From Prevotella sp. (lineage in GTDB: Bacteria; Bacteroidota; Bacteroidia; Bacteroidales; Bacteroidaceae), in assembly GCA_022781445.1 (NCBI GenBank), contig JALETQ010000004.1, positions 1 through 64,000 of the forward strand: a stretch of 64,000 nt of DNA. Direction: 5' to 3'. Positions 9,730-19,423 of the stretch are shown here, piece after piece. The notes under the pieces were generated by a model. The model was given only the letters and a program-made list of their open reading frames with translations, was not told the DNA's origin and ran no database searches. The position numbers and the translations under genes were made by a program. Each line of letters starts with the position of its first letter. The stretch's first letter is position 1.

Positions 9730-9987
9730 TTACTTAGCTTTTTCAATTATTTGAACTAATCTCCATCTCTTTGATTTACTCAAAGGTCTGGTTTCCATAA
9801 TAAGAACAGTATCGCCGATGTTGGCTTCGTTCTTTTCATCATGAGCATGGTATTTCTTCGTATGTTGAACGAATTTACCATATATAGGATGCTTTTCCTT
9901 GAACTTCGTCGCAATAACAATGGTTTTATCCATTTTGTTGCTGATTACGACACCTTGTCTTGTTTTTCTTAAATTTCTTGTTTCCAT
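9730..9987 (-). CDS. rpsQ: 30S ribosomal protein S17
   Basis: S17 is an OB-fold 16S rRNA-binding protein. The [14 protein letters not shown] start at 9987 gives 85 residues, the usual Bacteroidales length; an ATG three codons upstream (9996) would leave only 2 bp to rpmC and is also possible. [19 protein letters not shown] and [19 protein letters not shown] are diagnostic. Confidence 0.97.
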   Translation of the reverse strand: METRNLRKTRQGVVISNKMDKTIVIATKFKEKHPIYGKFVQHTKKYHAHDEKNEANIGDTVLIMETRPLSKSKRWRLVQIIEKAK

Positions 9988-9998
9988 CTGGACCATTG

Positions 9999-10193
9999 TT
10001 ATTTATTGAGTTGTCTCTGACGAAGTTCGGTTTTCATACGTGCGACATCACGACGCGCTGCTTTAATTTGTGAAGGCTTTTCCAACGGAGTTACCGAATG
10101 GTTCAGCTTCATCTGTTGCAGGTTAGCCTGAGCACTTTCAAGTCTTTCAGCCAAATCTTTGGTTTCCAGTTCTTTCAATTCATTCATTTTCAT
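9999..10193 (-). CDS. rpmC: 50S ribosomal protein L29
   Basis: L29 is a small two-helix protein at the tunnel exit, where trigger factor and SRP dock. The 64-residue chain reads [20 protein letters not shown] and contains the signature [19 protein letters not shown]. The start could also be Met3. It lies 3 bp after rplP. Confidence 0.98.
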   Translation of the reverse strand: MKMNELKELETKDLAERLESAQANLQQMKLNHSVTPLEKPSQIKAARRDVARMKTELRQRQLNK

Positions 10194-10196
10194 GGC

Positions 10197-10625
10197 TTAA
10201 GCGTTTTTATCGTAATCACGTCTAACAACAAACTTTGTCTTCACGGGAAGTTTTTGTGCAGCCAAGCGCAGAGCTTCTTTGGCAACTTCAAAACTTACAC
10301 CTTCTACTTCAAAGAGTATGCGACCGGGAGTAACCGGTGCTACCCATCCTGCAGGGTCACCCTTACCTTTACCCATACGTACATCAGCAGGTTTGCGAGT
10401 GATGGGTTTATCAGGGAAGATACGAATCCAGACTTGACCTTCACGGTTCATGCGACGGTTGACAGCCACACGTGCAGCTTCAATCTGCCGACTGTCAATC
10501 CATTTCGCTTCCAGCGTTTTGATGCCGAAAGAACCAAAAGCCAATTGTGTGCCTCTGTGAGCGTTGCCTTTATTGCCACGTCCGTCTTGAGGTCTTCTAT
10601 ATTTTACTCTTTTGGGCTGTAACAT
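10197..10625 (-). CDS. rplP: 50S ribosomal protein L16
   Basis: L16 is a late-assembling protein near the A site and peptidyl-transferase centre. The 142 residues start [20 protein letters not shown] and include [20 protein letters not shown], the conserved loop. It sits between rpsC (14 bp gap) and rpmC (3 bp gap). Confidence 0.99.
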   Translation of the reverse strand: MLQPKRVKYRRPQDGRGNKGNAHRGTQLAFGSFGIKTLEAKWIDSRQIEAARVAVNRRMNREGQVWIRIFPDKPITRKPADVRMGKGKGDPAGWVAPVTPGRILFEVEGVSFEVAKEALRLAAQKLPVKTKFVVRRDYDKNA

Positions 10626-10639
10626 GTTAACTTCTTCTT

Positions 10640-11374
10640 TTAACGGTTGTTTCTCTTACGGTTACCTCTTCCGGGGCGATCATTTCTACCGCGTCCACCA
10701 CCATTGGATTTCTCTTGAGCGAAATTGGGAGTGAGGTCACGTTCTCCGTAAACTTCACCACGGCAAATCCACACTTTAATACCGAGAAGACCTACTTTGG
10801 TAAGAGCTTCAGCTTGACAATAATCGATGTCTGCACGGAAAGTATGCAAAGGAGTACGTCCTTCTTTTAACATTTCCTTACGTGCCATTTCGGCACCGTT
10901 CAGACGACCGCAGATTTGTACCTTGATACCTTCAGCACCTGCTCTCATTGCGTTGGCGATAGCCATTTTGATGGCACGCCTGTATGCGATTTTGCCTTCC
11001 ACCTGACGAGCGATTTCATTTGCCACGATGGTTGCATCGAGTTCAGGCTTTTTAACTTCAAAGATATTGATTTGAATCTCTTTCTTGAAAAGTCTCTTCA
11101 ATTCTTCACGAAGTCTGTCGACATCCTGCCCTCCTTTACCGATAACGATTCCAGGACGGGCAGTGCAAATAGTAATGGTAACGAGTTTAAGTGTACGCTC
11201 GATGACGATTCGGGAAATTTTGGCATTTGCCAGGCTCGGACTTTCGTTGAGATACTTGCGAATTTTTCTGTCTTCGACAAGGTTTTCACTGAAGTCTTTT
11301 CCACCGAACCAATTTGAGTCCCAGCCTTTGATAATTCCGAGGCGGTTGCTTATTGGATTAACTTTCTGTCCCAT
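10640..11374 (-). CDS. rpsC: 30S ribosomal protein S3
   Basis: S3 lines the mRNA entry channel and carries a type-2 KH domain. The 244-residue protein starts [20 protein letters not shown], has the KH core with [19 protein letters not shown] (about residues 77-95) and the C-terminal domain ([10 protein letters not shown]). Its tail is Gly/Arg/Asn-rich. It is 2 bp after rplV. Confidence 0.99.
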   Translation of the reverse strand: MGQKVNPISNRLGIIKGWDSNWFGGKDFSENLVEDRKIRKYLNESPSLANAKISRIVIERTLKLVTITICTARPGIVIGKGGQDVDRLREELKRLFKKEIQINIFEVKKPELDATIVANEIARQVEGKIAYRRAIKMAIANAMRAGAEGIKVQICGRLNGAEMARKEMLKEGRTPLHTFRADIDYCQAEALTKVGLLGIKVWICRGEVYGERDLTPNFAQEKSNGGGRGRNDRPGRGNRKRNNR

Positions 11375-11376
11375 AC

Positions 11377-11784
11377 TTATTCTTTTACGTCGTTATTAAG
11401 TGAATCAACAAACAGTGTCACATGGTTTGAACGTTTACGGATTCTGTAGCCACGTCCCTGCGGTGCAGGTCTCATGCGTTTCATGGTCACGCCTTCATCC
11501 ACGAAGACTTTTGATACATAAAGTTCACCGTCTTCAGCTTTGCGGTCATTCTTCATTTCCCAGTTGGCAATAGCCGAACGCAGAAGTTTTTCCACGTTGG
11601 CGGCTGCAGCTTTCTTGGAGAATCTGAGTACTCCGAGCGCACGATTCACTTCCATTCCACGTATCATGTCTACGACATAACGCATTTTACGTGGGGAAGA
11701 AGGTACACCTTTGAGTTTTGCGAAGTATAAACTTTTCAGGGCTTCTTTTCTTTTTTCTGCCGAAATATGTTTTCTTGCTCCCAT
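11377..11784 (-). CDS. rplV: 50S ribosomal protein L22
   Basis: L22 extends a beta-hairpin into the exit tunnel. The 135-residue protein shows [20 protein letters not shown] in the N-terminal half and the C-terminal hairpin tip [20 protein letters not shown], the region that lines the tunnel. It lies 33 bp after rpsS and 2 bp before rpsC. Confidence 0.99.
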   Translation of the reverse strand: MGARKHISAEKRKEALKSLYFAKLKGVPSSPRKMRYVVDMIRGMEVNRALGVLRFSKKAAAANVEKLLRSAIANWEMKNDRKAEDGELYVSKVFVDEGVTMKRMRPAPQGRGYRIRKRSNHVTLFVDSLNNDVKE

Positions 11785-11817
11785 TATATTCTAATTTTAA
11801 TCAATGGTTATACCTGC

Positions 11818-12084
11818 TTATTTCTTATTACCGGCATGGCCACCGAATTTTCTAGTAGGAGAAAATTCTCCAAGTTTGTGGCCGACCATGTTTTCAGTAA
11901 TATAAACAGGGATAAATTTATTTCCGTTATGAACAGCTACGGTATGACCTACGAAGTCAGGAGATATCATAGATGCCCGGGCCCATGTCTTCACGACATT
12001 CTTTTTTCCGCTCTCATTCATGGCGAGAATTTTCTTTTCGAGCGAAACGTTGATATATGGACCTTTTTTTAATGAACGACTCAT
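11818..12084 (-). CDS. rpsS: 30S ribosomal protein S19
   Basis: S19 forms a head complex with S13. The 88-residue protein begins [20 protein letters not shown] and contains [24 protein letters not shown] sequence ([20 protein letters not shown]) and [19 protein letters not shown], all diagnostic. Gaps are 20 bp from rplB and 33 bp to rplV. Confidence 0.99.
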   Translation of the reverse strand: MSRSLKKGPYINVSLEKKILAMNESGKKNVVKTWARASMISPDFVGHTVAVHNGNKFIPVYITENMVGHKLGEFSPTRKFGGHAGNKK

Positions 12085-12104
12085 AATTTACTCTTGTTAC
12101 TTAA

Positions 12105-12929
12105 TTATTTCTTAGCTCTTTCGATAATGTACTTGTTTGAATGCTTCTTAGGTGCACGTGTCTTGAGACCCTTAGCATACAGACCCTTACGCGAGCGTGG
12201 GTGACCACCTGACTGGCGTCCTTCACCACCACCCATCGGGTGATCGTGGGGGTTCATGACAACACCACGGTTGTGAGGTCTTCGGCCCAACCAGCGTGAA
12301 CGACCGGCTTTACCGGATTGTTCAAGTGCATGTTCTTGGTTACCTACACTACCTACGGTAGCTTTACAAGCAGAGAGAATTTTGCGTGTTTCTCCCGAGG
12401 GGAGCTTGATAACGCAGTAACTGCCTTCACGAGAAGTCAACTGAGCAAAATTACCAGCCGAACGAACGAGCAGGGCACCTTGTCCCGGGCGCAATTCGAT
12501 GTTATGAATCACAGTACCCACGGGGATGTTGGCCAAGGGAAGCGCATTACCGATTTCGGGTGCAGCCTCGGTTCCCGACATAATTGTCGAACCTACCTCA
12601 AGTCCATTGGGAGCAATAATGTAGCGTTTTTCACCATCAGCGTAATATAACAAGGCAATACGAGCCGAACGGTTCGGATCGTATTCGATTGTTTTTACCA
12701 CTGCAGGGACACCATCTTTCTCACGTTTGAAGTCGATAAGACGATATTTACGCTTATGACCGCCACCCATGTAACGGACGGTCATTTTACCGGTGTTGTT
12801 ACGTCCGCCGGTAGAGCGTTTTCCTCGAACGAGAGACTTCTCTGGCACGGATGCAGTAATCTCCTCGAACGTGCCAATAATCTTGTGTCTTTGTCCCGGT
12901 GTAACCGGTTTGAATTTACGTACTGCCAT
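12105..12929 (-). CDS. rplB: 50S ribosomal protein L2
   Basis: L2 is required for subunit joining and peptidyl-transferase activity. The 274-residue chain starts [17 protein letters not shown] and contains [20 protein letters not shown] and the C-terminal loop [20 protein letters not shown] near the catalytic centre. It lies 8 bp after rplW. Confidence 0.99.
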   Translation of the reverse strand: MAVRKFKPVTPGQRHKIIGTFEEITASVPEKSLVRGKRSTGGRNNTGKMTVRYMGGGHKRKYRLIDFKREKDGVPAVVKTIEYDPNRSARIALLYYADGEKRYIIAPNGLEVGSTIMSGTEAAPEIGNALPLANIPVGTVIHNIELRPGQGALLVRSAGNFAQLTSREGSYCVIKLPSGETRKILSACKATVGSVGNQEHALEQSGKAGRSRWLGRRPHNRGVVMNPHDHPMGGGEGRQSGGHPRSRKGLYAKGLKTRAPKKHSNKYIIERAKK

Positions 12930-12937
12930 TTTTATTA

Positions 12938-13231
12938 TTAGATATTGCTATAAAAATCGATTACATCGCCCTCCTTAAGAGTGACGATTGCCTTTTTGAA
13001 AGCATTTTTCTGCCCCTTCACGAGGCCTGCTTTTGTGTAGCGAGCCTGACGCTTTCCAGAATATCTCATCGTGTTCACGTCAACAACTTTTACACCATAG
13101 AGGCTTTCTACTTCTTCCTTAATCTGAAGTTTATTGGCTTCAGGGCGAACGACGAACCCATAGCGGTTAGGCCATTTGTTCGTGATATTGGTCATTTTCT
13201 CAGTAACCAGCGGTTTTATAATAAATGCCAT
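12938..13231 (-). CDS. rplW: 50S ribosomal protein L23
   Basis: L23 forms the docking site for trigger factor and SRP at the exit tunnel. The protein is 97 residues ([19 protein letters not shown]), with [20 protein letters not shown] and [20 protein letters not shown] as family segments. Gaps are 15 bp from rplD and 8 bp to rplB. Confidence 0.98.
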   Translation of the reverse strand: MAFIIKPLVTEKMTNITNKWPNRYGFVVRPEANKLQIKEEVESLYGVKVVDVNTMRYSGKRQARYTKAGLVKGQKNAFKKAIVTLKEGDVIDFYSNI

Positions 13232-13246
13232 ACTCTATATGCCTCC

Positions 13247-13879
13247 TTATTTATTAGTTAAGATTTCATTGATCGTATTCAACGAGTTTTCAGAAATGAT
13301 CAGCACATCGGCATTCAACACTTTATAAGCGTTGATCAATGTTGCTTGCATCACTTCTGTGCGTTGCAGGTTACGAGCTGACAAATATACATTATTATTT
13401 TCACTTGACAAAACGAACAGCTGCTTCTTATCTTGAACTTTAAGATTGTTAAGAATATTTACAAAATCTTTTGTTCGCGGAGCATCAAAAGCAAAATCTT
13501 CCACCACGATGATGGCATTTTCCTGTGCTTTGTAGCTGAGTGCTGATTTACGTGCCAACACCTTCACTTTCTTGTTCAGACTGAATCTGTAGTCACGTGG
13601 TCTGGGACCGAAGACGCGTCCACCACCTTTGAGCAAGGGAGAGTTGATGTCACCTCTACGGGCACCACCGCCACCTTTTTGGCGACCCAATTTGCGGGTA
13701 GAACCTCTGTGTTCGCTTCTTTCCTTTGCTTTTGCGGTACCTTGACGTTGGTTGGCAAGGTATTGCTTCACATCAAGATAAAGAACGTGGTCGTTAGGTT
13801 CAATACCAAAGATTGAGTCATTCAGCGTAACCTTTCTTCCGGTCTCCTGACCATTGATATTCAATACATTGATTTCCAT
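13247..13879 (-). CDS. rplD: 50S ribosomal protein L4
   Basis: L4 lines the exit tunnel and in Enterobacteria also autoregulates the S10 operon. The 210-residue protein has the extended-loop signature [20 protein letters not shown] (about residues 59-78) and the globular domain with [18 protein letters not shown]. Its ATG overlaps the rplC stop by one base (TAATG at 13877-13881), suggesting coupled translation. Confidence 0.99.
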   Translation of the reverse strand: MEINVLNINGQETGRKVTLNDSIFGIEPNDHVLYLDVKQYLANQRQGTAKAKERSEHRGSTRKLGRQKGGGGARRGDINSPLLKGGGRVFGPRPRDYRFSLNKKVKVLARKSALSYKAQENAIIVVEDFAFDAPRTKDFVNILNNLKVQDKKQLFVLSSENNNVYLSARNLQRTEVMQATLINAYKVLNADVLIISENSLNTINEILTNK

Positions 13880-14493
13880 TACTTCTCAATTAATACGGTT
13901 GAACCATTAAATCCAGCCACGCTACCTTTCACAAGGATGAGGTTATGTTCTGGAATTACCTTTAACACTCTGAGATTTTGACAAGTGACACGTTGGTTAC
14001 CCATGTGTCCGCCCATGCGCATTCCTTTGAAGACCTTTGCAGGGTAAGAACATGCGCCGATAGAACCCGGTTTGCGTGCGCGGTCATCTTGTCCGTGTGT
14101 ACTTTGTCCCACACCGCCAAATCCATGACGTTTCATGACACCCTGGAAACCTTTTCCTTTGGATGTGCCGACGATATCGACAAACTGTGTGTCATTGAAG
14201 ATTTCTACGGTGATGGTGTCACCGAGGTTAAGTTCTTCGTCAAATTTGAACTCGGCCAAGTGCTTCTTCGGTGTTGTACCTGCCTTCTTGAAGGTTCCCA
14301 TCATAGGCTTTGTGGTATTCTTTTCCTTAGCCTCTCCGAAACCTAGCTGTACGGCTTTGTAACCATCTTTTTCGACGGTTTTCACTTGAGTAACAACACA
14401 AGGACCAGCTTCGATAACAGTGCACGGAACATTTTTACCGTCGGCACTGAAAACGGATGTCATTCCGATTTTTCTTCCAATTAATCCTGGCAT
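13879..14493 (-). CDS. rplC: 50S ribosomal protein L3
   Basis: L3 is an early-assembly protein reaching the peptidyl-transferase centre. The 204 residues start [19 protein letters not shown] and include [19 protein letters not shown] and [20 protein letters not shown], the conserved W-loop region. It follows rpsJ by 21 bp and overlaps rplD. Confidence 0.99.
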   Translation of the reverse strand: MPGLIGRKIGMTSVFSADGKNVPCTVIEAGPCVVTQVKTVEKDGYKAVQLGFGEAKEKNTTKPMMGTFKKAGTTPKKHLAEFKFDEELNLGDTITVEIFNDTQFVDIVGTSKGKGFQGVMKRHGFGGVGQSTHGQDDRARKPGSIGACSYPAKVFKGMRMGGHMGNQRVTCQNLRVLKVIPEHNLILVKGSVAGFNGSTVLIEK

Positions 14494-14514
14494 TTCAATT
14501 GATTTTTAATAAAA

Positions 14515-14820
14515 CTACACTTTAATCTCTACTTCCACACCACTGGGCAATTCCAATTTCATCAGAGCATCAACGGTTTTGGCTGTTGAGCTGTAGATGT
14601 CAATGAGGCGTTTGAAGTTACTCAGTTGGAATTGTTCACGAGATTTCTTGTTAACGAAGGTACTTCTGTTAACGGTATAGATTCTCTTGTGAGTAGGCAG
14701 GGGGATAGGACCGCTGACAATAGCACCGGTGGCTTTCACTGCCTTAACAATTTTCTCTGCTGACTTGTCAACCAATTTGTGGTCGTAGGATTTCAGCTTA
14801 ATTCTGATTTTTTGACTCAT
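14515..14820 (-). CDS. rpsJ: 30S ribosomal protein S10
   Basis: S10 is a 30S head protein that also serves as NusE in transcription antitermination. It has 101 residues, [20 protein letters not shown], with [20 protein letters not shown] and the C-terminal SGVEVEIKV. It is separated from fusA by 86 bp holding a strong hairpin (14853-14892), so expression may be modulated between the str and S10 segments. Confidence 0.99.
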   Translation of the reverse strand: MSQKIRIKLKSYDHKLVDKSAEKIVKAVKATGAIVSGPIPLPTHKRIYTVNRSTFVNKKSREQFQLSNFKRLIDIYSSTAKTVDALMKLELPSGVEVEIKV

Positions 14821-14852
14821 AAATGATGTTTGTTATTGTTTGAATTATAGAG

Positions 14853-14892
14853 AGAGATGCCGTTTAAGAGTCATTCGCTAAACGACATCTCT
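14853..14892 (-). other. 14-bp stem hairpin between fusA and rpsJ
   Basis: AGAGATGCCGTTTA (14853-14866) pairs with TAAACGACATCTCT (14879-14892), with a single non-Watson-Crick position, in the 86-bp gap between fusA and rpsJ. No U run follows on the minus strand, so it may be an attenuator, a processing site or an mRNA stabiliser rather than a true terminator. Confidence 0.55.
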
Positions 14893-14906
14893 GTCTTTCT
14901 GATTGA

Positions 14907-17021
14907 TTACACCAAGTCGGCACGGCCTTTCACTTCCTCAAGCACGGCTTTTGCCAATGCGCTTGAAAGAGGAGCGTGGTGATCGTATTCCATCGAGCTG
15001 GTGGCACGACCGGACGTGATGGTACGCAATGCGGTTACATAACCGAACATTTCCGAGAGGGGAACCATGGCTTTCACGATGCGGGCACCGCTTCTTGCTT
15101 CGTCCATGCCTTCCACTTGTCCGCGACGTTTGTTCAAGTCACCGATGACATCACCCATGTTTTCTTCGGGTGTTACCACTTCAACCTTCATGATGGGTTC
15201 CATCAATACGGGAGCGGCCTTGATACAAGCATTCTTATATGCGTTGATGGCAGCCAGTTCGAATGAAAGTTGGTCAGAATCCACGGGGTGGAACGAACCA
15301 TCCTTCAAGACAACCTTCAGATCGGTCATCGGATAGCCACCGAGGATACCGTTCTTCATGGCACTTTCGAAACCTTTCTGAACAGAAGGAATGAATTCCT
15401 TGGGGATATTACCACCCTTCACCTCGTTAACAAACTGCAGATCACCTTCCTTGTAATCGGGATCTTTAGGTCCGACGGTGCAGATGATGTCGGCAAACTT
15501 ACCGCGACCACCACTCTGCTTCTTATAAACTTCTCGAAGATCAACCGGCTGCGTGATGGCTTCCTTGTAGTTAACTTGAGGCTTACCTTGGTTACATTCA
15601 ACCTTGAATTCGCGTTTGAGGCGGTCAATGATGATATCGAGGTGCAACTCACCCATACCCGAGATGATAGTCTGACCGCTTTGTTCATCAGTACGAACGG
15701 TAAAGGTCGGATCTTCTTCGGCAAGTTTGGCCAAACCGTTGTCGAGTTTGGCAATATCTGCCTGACTCTTCGGCTCAACGGCAATGGAGATCACGGTATC
15801 AGGGAAGGTCATCGACTCGAGTACGATGGGGTTGTTTTCGTCGCAAAGGGTATCACCGGTACGGATATCCTTGAAACCCACACCTGCACCGATGTCACCG
15901 GCATCAATCGATTCCATCGGAATTTCCTTGTTGGAGTTCATCTGGAACAAACGGCTGATACGCTCTTTCTTACCCGAGCGAGGATTGTAAACATAGCTGC
16001 CTGCCGTCACCTTACCCGAATAAACGCGGAAGAACACCAGACGTCCCATATACGGGTCGGTAGCAATTTTGAAAGCAAGTGCCGCCGTGGGGGCCTCCTC
16101 AGAGGGGTTTCTGCTCTCTTCTTCCTCGGTATCGGGGTTGGTTCCCACGATGGCCTCGGTATCAATGGGCGAAGGCAAGAATGCACAAACGTAGTCCAGC
16201 AGAGACTGAACACCTTTATTCTTGTAGGACGAGCCACACAACATCGGTGTAACCTCCATGGCGATAGTACCTTTGCGAAGGGCAGCGATGATCTTCTCTT
16301 CGGGAATTTCGGCACCTTCAAGGTACATTTCCATCAGTTCGTCATCATAGCTTGCGGCACACTCCAACATCTTGTCGCGCCATTCGTTACATTCGTCAAT
16401 CAAGTCGGCAGGAATCTCCTCGACATCGTATTCGGCACCCATCGTCTCATCGTGCCAAAGGATGGCCTTCATCTTGATCAGATCGACCAAGCCTTTGAAG
16501 TTTTCTTCTGCACCGATGGGCACATGGATGGGACACGGATTAGCACCGAGGATGTCCTTCATTTGCTGAACAGTTTCAAAGAAGTTGGCACCCGAGCGAT
16601 CCATCTTGTTAACATAACCGATACGAGGAACATTATATTTGTCAGCCTGTCTCCATACGGTTTCAGACTGAGGCTGAACACCGTCAGCTGCCGAGTATGT
16701 AGCTACGGCACCATCAAGTACACGAAGCGAACGTTCCACCTCAGCGGTGAAGTCCACGTGTCCCGGAGTGTCAATCAGGTTGATTTTATAATCCTTGTCA
16801 TTCCAAGTCCAGTTACAAGTGGTTGCAGCAGAGGTAATTGTAATACCCCTCTCCTGTTCTTGAGCCATCCAGTCCATCGTTGCGGCACCATCATGCACCT
16901 CACCGATTTTATGGGTTTTACCTGTATAGAAAAGGATGCGTTCAGAGGTTGTTGTCTTACCGGCGTCAATATGGGCCATAATACCGATATTGCGCGTCAA
17001 TCTTAAATCTTGTTTAGCCAT
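14907..17021 (-). CDS. fusA: Elongation factor G
   Basis: EF-G is the GTPase that drives translocation and, with RRF, ribosome recycling. The 704-residue protein has the P-loop AHIDAGKTT at about residues 16-24, followed by DTPGHVDF and NKMD. Domains II-V follow, with the domain IV loop and the C-terminal [19 protein letters not shown] signature. It lies 32 bp after rpsG in the str order; tuf is not next to it, which is common in Bacteroidota. Confidence 0.98.
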   Translation of the reverse strand: MAKQDLRLTRNIGIMAHIDAGKTTTSERILFYTGKTHKIGEVHDGAATMDWMAQEQERGITITSAATTCNWTWNDKDYKINLIDTPGHVDFTAEVERSLRVLDGAVATYSAADGVQPQSETVWRQADKYNVPRIGYVNKMDRSGANFFETVQQMKDILGANPCPIHVPIGAEENFKGLVDLIKMKAILWHDETMGAEYDVEEIPADLIDECNEWRDKMLECAASYDDELMEMYLEGAEIPEEKIIAALRKGTIAMEVTPMLCGSSYKNKGVQSLLDYVCAFLPSPIDTEAIVGTNPDTEEEESRNPSEEAPTAALAFKIATDPYMGRLVFFRVYSGKVTAGSYVYNPRSGKKERISRLFQMNSNKEIPMESIDAGDIGAGVGFKDIRTGDTLCDENNPIVLESMTFPDTVISIAVEPKSQADIAKLDNGLAKLAEEDPTFTVRTDEQSGQTIISGMGELHLDIIIDRLKREFKVECNQGKPQVNYKEAITQPVDLREVYKKQSGGRGKFADIICTVGPKDPDYKEGDLQFVNEVKGGNIPKEFIPSVQKGFESAMKNGILGGYPMTDLKVVLKDGSFHPVDSDQLSFELAAINAYKNACIKAAPVLMEPIMKVEVVTPEENMGDVIGDLNKRRGQVEGMDEARSGARIVKAMVPLSEMFGYVTALRTITSGRATSSMEYDHHAPLSSALAKAVLEEVKGRADLV

Positions 17022-17053
17022 TTTCTTTTAAGCGGGTTATCGTTTATCACCTA

Positions 17054-17530
17054 TTAAAATCTGAAGTGAGCAAAAGCACGGTTGGCTTCAGCCATGCGGT
17101 GCATATCTTCCTTACGTTTGTACGCACCACCTTGGTTGTTGTAAGCATCCATGATTTCGGCTGCAAGTTTTTCAGCCATGCTCTTTCCGCTGCGCTTGCG
17201 AGCATATCCGATGAGGTTCTTCATCGAGATGCTTTCTTTTCTGTCGGGACGGATTTCAGTCGGGACTTGGAATGTGGCACCACCGATACGGCGACTTTTC
17301 ACCTCCACTTGGGGAGTGATGTTGTCAAGGGCCTGTTTCCAGATTTCCAGGGCAGGCTTTTCCTCTTTAGCCATTTTTTCCTTTACGACGTCAAGAGCAT
17401 TATAGAAAATTTTGTACGAAATGGACTTTTTTCCATCATACATCAGGTGATTAACGAATTTCGACACCTTTTGGTCGGCGAAGACGGGATCCGGCAAGAT
17501 AACCCGCTTCTTAGGTTTTGCTTTTCTCAT
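17054..17530 (-). CDS. rpsG: 30S ribosomal protein S7
   Basis: S7 nucleates 30S head assembly and lies at the E site. The start at 17530 ([20 protein letters not shown]) gives 158 residues, the family norm; 24 further upstream codons were rejected as non-homologous. [20 protein letters not shown] and the C-terminal [13 protein letters not shown] are diagnostic. A 156-bp gap separates it from rpsL, the second-widest in the operon. Confidence 0.98.
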   Translation of the reverse strand: MRKAKPKKRVILPDPVFADQKVSKFVNHLMYDGKKSISYKIFYNALDVVKEKMAKEEKPALEIWKQALDNITPQVEVKSRRIGGATFQVPTEIRPDRKESISMKNLIGYARKRSGKSMAEKLAAEIMDAYNNQGGAYKRKEDMHRMAEANRAFAHFRF

Positions 17531-17686
17531 TTTTTTGAAAAATAATTCTGCTTGGGGCTGTTCGTTTTTGTCTTCAACGCTCGCGCATGAGCATTTACTC
17601 AACCTGTTCTTAACAAATCTCCAGCAAAACGGTTAAATAATTTGTGAGCTTTCTTTTCGTCCGAAAATACTAATCTTCTCCGATTA

Positions 17687-18067
17687 TTATTTCTTGGCTT
17701 TCGGACGTTTTGCACCATATTTGGAACGGCGCTGTGTACGGTTGGCGACACCGGCAGTATCGAGTGTACCGCGAACGATGTGATAACGCACACCGGGAAG
17801 GTCTTTCACACGACCACCGCGAACGAGCACAATACTGTGCTCTTGCAAGTTGTGTCCTTCTCCGGGAATGTAGGAGTTGACTTCTTTTTGATTGGTCAAA
17901 CGCACACGGGCAACTTTTCTCATTGCCGAATTAGGTTTTTTGGGAGTTGTGGTATAAACACGAACACAGACGCCACGACGCTGAGGACACGAGTCCAAAG
18001 CAGGCGACTTGCTCTTTTCCACAAGCACCGCTCTACCTTTTCTTACCAATTGTGAAATTGTAGGCAT
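17687..18067 (-). CDS. rpsL: 30S ribosomal protein S12
   Basis: S12 lies at the decoding centre and is the classical streptomycin-resistance locus. The start at 18067 ([20 protein letters not shown]) gives 126 residues. [19 protein letters not shown] contains the wild-type-like Lys in PKKPNS, and [19 protein letters not shown] the second streptomycin-linked segment (also Lys), so no classical resistance change is visible. First gene of the operon, about 95 bp downstream of the promoter box at 18163-18170. Confidence 0.98.
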   Translation of the reverse strand: MPTISQLVRKGRAVLVEKSKSPALDSCPQRRGVCVRVYTTTPKKPNSAMRKVARVRLTNQKEVNSYIPGEGHNLQEHSIVLVRGGRVKDLPGVRYHIVRGTLDTAGVANRTQRRSKYGAKRPKAKK

Positions 18068-18162
18068 AGTTCTGTTCTTTTTTTGTTTATATATTATTAT
18101 TGTAATGTCAAAGCTCAGCACACCCTCTCCTTATATCAGACGGAGTGGGTATATTCGGGCTG

Positions 18163-18170
18163 CAAAGTTA
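18163..18170 (-). promoter_or_regulatory. Bacteroidota -7 box of the ribosomal superoperon promoter
   Basis: The minus strand reads TAACTTTG followed by C, a match to TAnnTTTG. It lies 95 bp upstream of the rpsL start codon and is the only clean box there. A TTG lies about 24 bp further upstream (18195-18197), a little far for the usual -33 spacing. Confidence 0.65.
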
Positions 18171-18789
18171 CTAATATTATTTGTAACCGCATTGCAATAC
18201 CTCTTGCCACTCACCAAGATATACTACTAATTATACATATATAACTTTTATTAACTACAAAAACATTGACAAACTTCGACAAGAGTGTCAAAACGAACGA
18301 TTTAACCAATGCAGAAACGGATGGATTGTGAACAAGAGAACGCCTTTTGACAAGCAATGAACTCGTACCTTTATCATAACTATTCTGTCCGCAATCTATG
18401 CCGCTCATCCCAAATCGGCCATGAGAACCCGAATCGGAATTGTAAAATTGTTGATTAGCTTGTTTGCCGATTTTTTGCAGACAAAGCGAATCCATCTGTA
18501 ACAAACAACATTCCATCCTGCCGGAGGCGTTTCAACACAAAACAGGTTATCCACGAGCTATTTCGGCAAGCCGAGGTGAGTTCTGGCGGATTTCCAACTC
18601 AATACTCGATGATATGCTTGAATTTGCGCCAACCGAATGCTTGACGGTATTCCTTCTTGCTGCCTTTGGATACTATAGACACGACAACGTTTGAGACTCA
18701 CACTCGAAAAAGCAAGAACAACAGTCCCTTCTTCCTCCGACTCAACCGATCCCAATGCAGGAGACACTTCGTCGACAAGACAAATCTCT
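18171..18789. other. Intergenic DNA upstream of rpsL
   Basis: No convincing gene is seen. Short open frames (for example minus 18211-18516 and 18558-18836) have no recognisable family. A left-end fragment of the TIR repeat family lies at 18407-18480. The rest may be decayed accessory DNA next to the IS982 relic. Confidence 0.5.
18407..18480 (+). repeat. TIR repeat family 1, partial left end
   Basis: TCCCAAATCGGCCATGAGAA followed by CCCGAATCGGAATTGT matches the left end of the copy at 34191-34390 closely, including CCGAATCGGAATTGT. Similarity fades after about 70 bp, so this is a truncated copy. Confidence 0.65.
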
Positions 18790-19307
18790 TTAAACGTGAG
18801 TTCGACGAAATAAAAACAACAAAGGCTGTTTGTCACAAACTCTTTGCACTTTAATGCATGGCTTCTTCAGAGAGCAACAATATGCAGCCAGTGTACTCAG
18901 TAGGTTGACCTATGAAATTATCAAAGCAGCGATGCCTTGAATGTTCTGTCTGTGCAATATTATTGGGTTCGTCATTGATAGTCTCAATGATGGCCCTCTT
19001 TCTGGTTGGCAGACTGTCTGAGACTGACACCAGCGCACCTTTCATGGTTATATGAGACAACCTCAAGAAACAGGCGCCGAAGATACTTGCATACTTTCTC
19101 AAGATAGAAGTGCTTCAGGCAGCGATAGCCTTAGTCGCGAAAGAGAATCATGACAAGCATCACCTCTGTCTTTGACATCGTGGAATCACGATGATATTGT
19201 CTCTTCTTAACCGGTTGTAGCATCTATTTTACCGTCATTGCATCAAAAAACTTGCAGAAGTCGTCTGCAATACAAAATATTTCCGTAACTTTGTCTTCAG
19301 TGACCAT
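18790..19307 (-). pseudogene. IS982-family transposase relic
   Basis: From ATG at 19307 the minus strand reads MVTEDKVTEIFCIADDFCKF, then after an in-frame stop KRQYHRDSTMSKTEVMLVMI, then after a second stop GYRCLKHFYLEKVCKYLRRL. These are the N-terminal blocks of IS982-type transposases. The C-terminal blocks TRKRAIIETINDE and QTEHSRHRCFDNFI follow without the middle third. A one-base frameshift leads into VNLLSTLAAYCCSLKKPCIK. At least two stops, one frameshift and an internal deletion make it non-functional. The family is assigned from remembered consensus. Confidence 0.8.
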
Positions 19308-19410
19308 AGCGTTTTGCCTGTAATTCTTTGTATTTCAACACTATAAAGATGCAACAATTTCACTAATCACCAAATTTACAAGCACTTATAATTCGTCGAA
19401 CTCACGTTAA
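18790..19410 (-). mobile_element. Internally deleted IS982-type element with both terminal repeats
   Basis: The two ends share the inverted 17-mer AACGTGAGTTCGACGAA, at about 18793-18809 and, reverse-complemented, at about 19393-19409. They enclose about 620 bp containing the two ends of a minus-strand IS982-family transposase. Intact members are about 1 kb, so roughly 400 bp of the middle is missing. No clear target-site duplication was seen. The end lies only about 14 bp from the start codon of the gene at 19424. Confidence 0.75.
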
Positions 19411-19423
19411 GACTAAGATACAA

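Noticed and set aside
15270..17006. 578-codon open frame opposite fusA
   Set aside because: It is antisense to EF-G and has no recognisable domain.
18558..18836. 92-codon minus-strand gene
   Set aside because: No similarity to known families; it overlaps the end of the IS982 relic.
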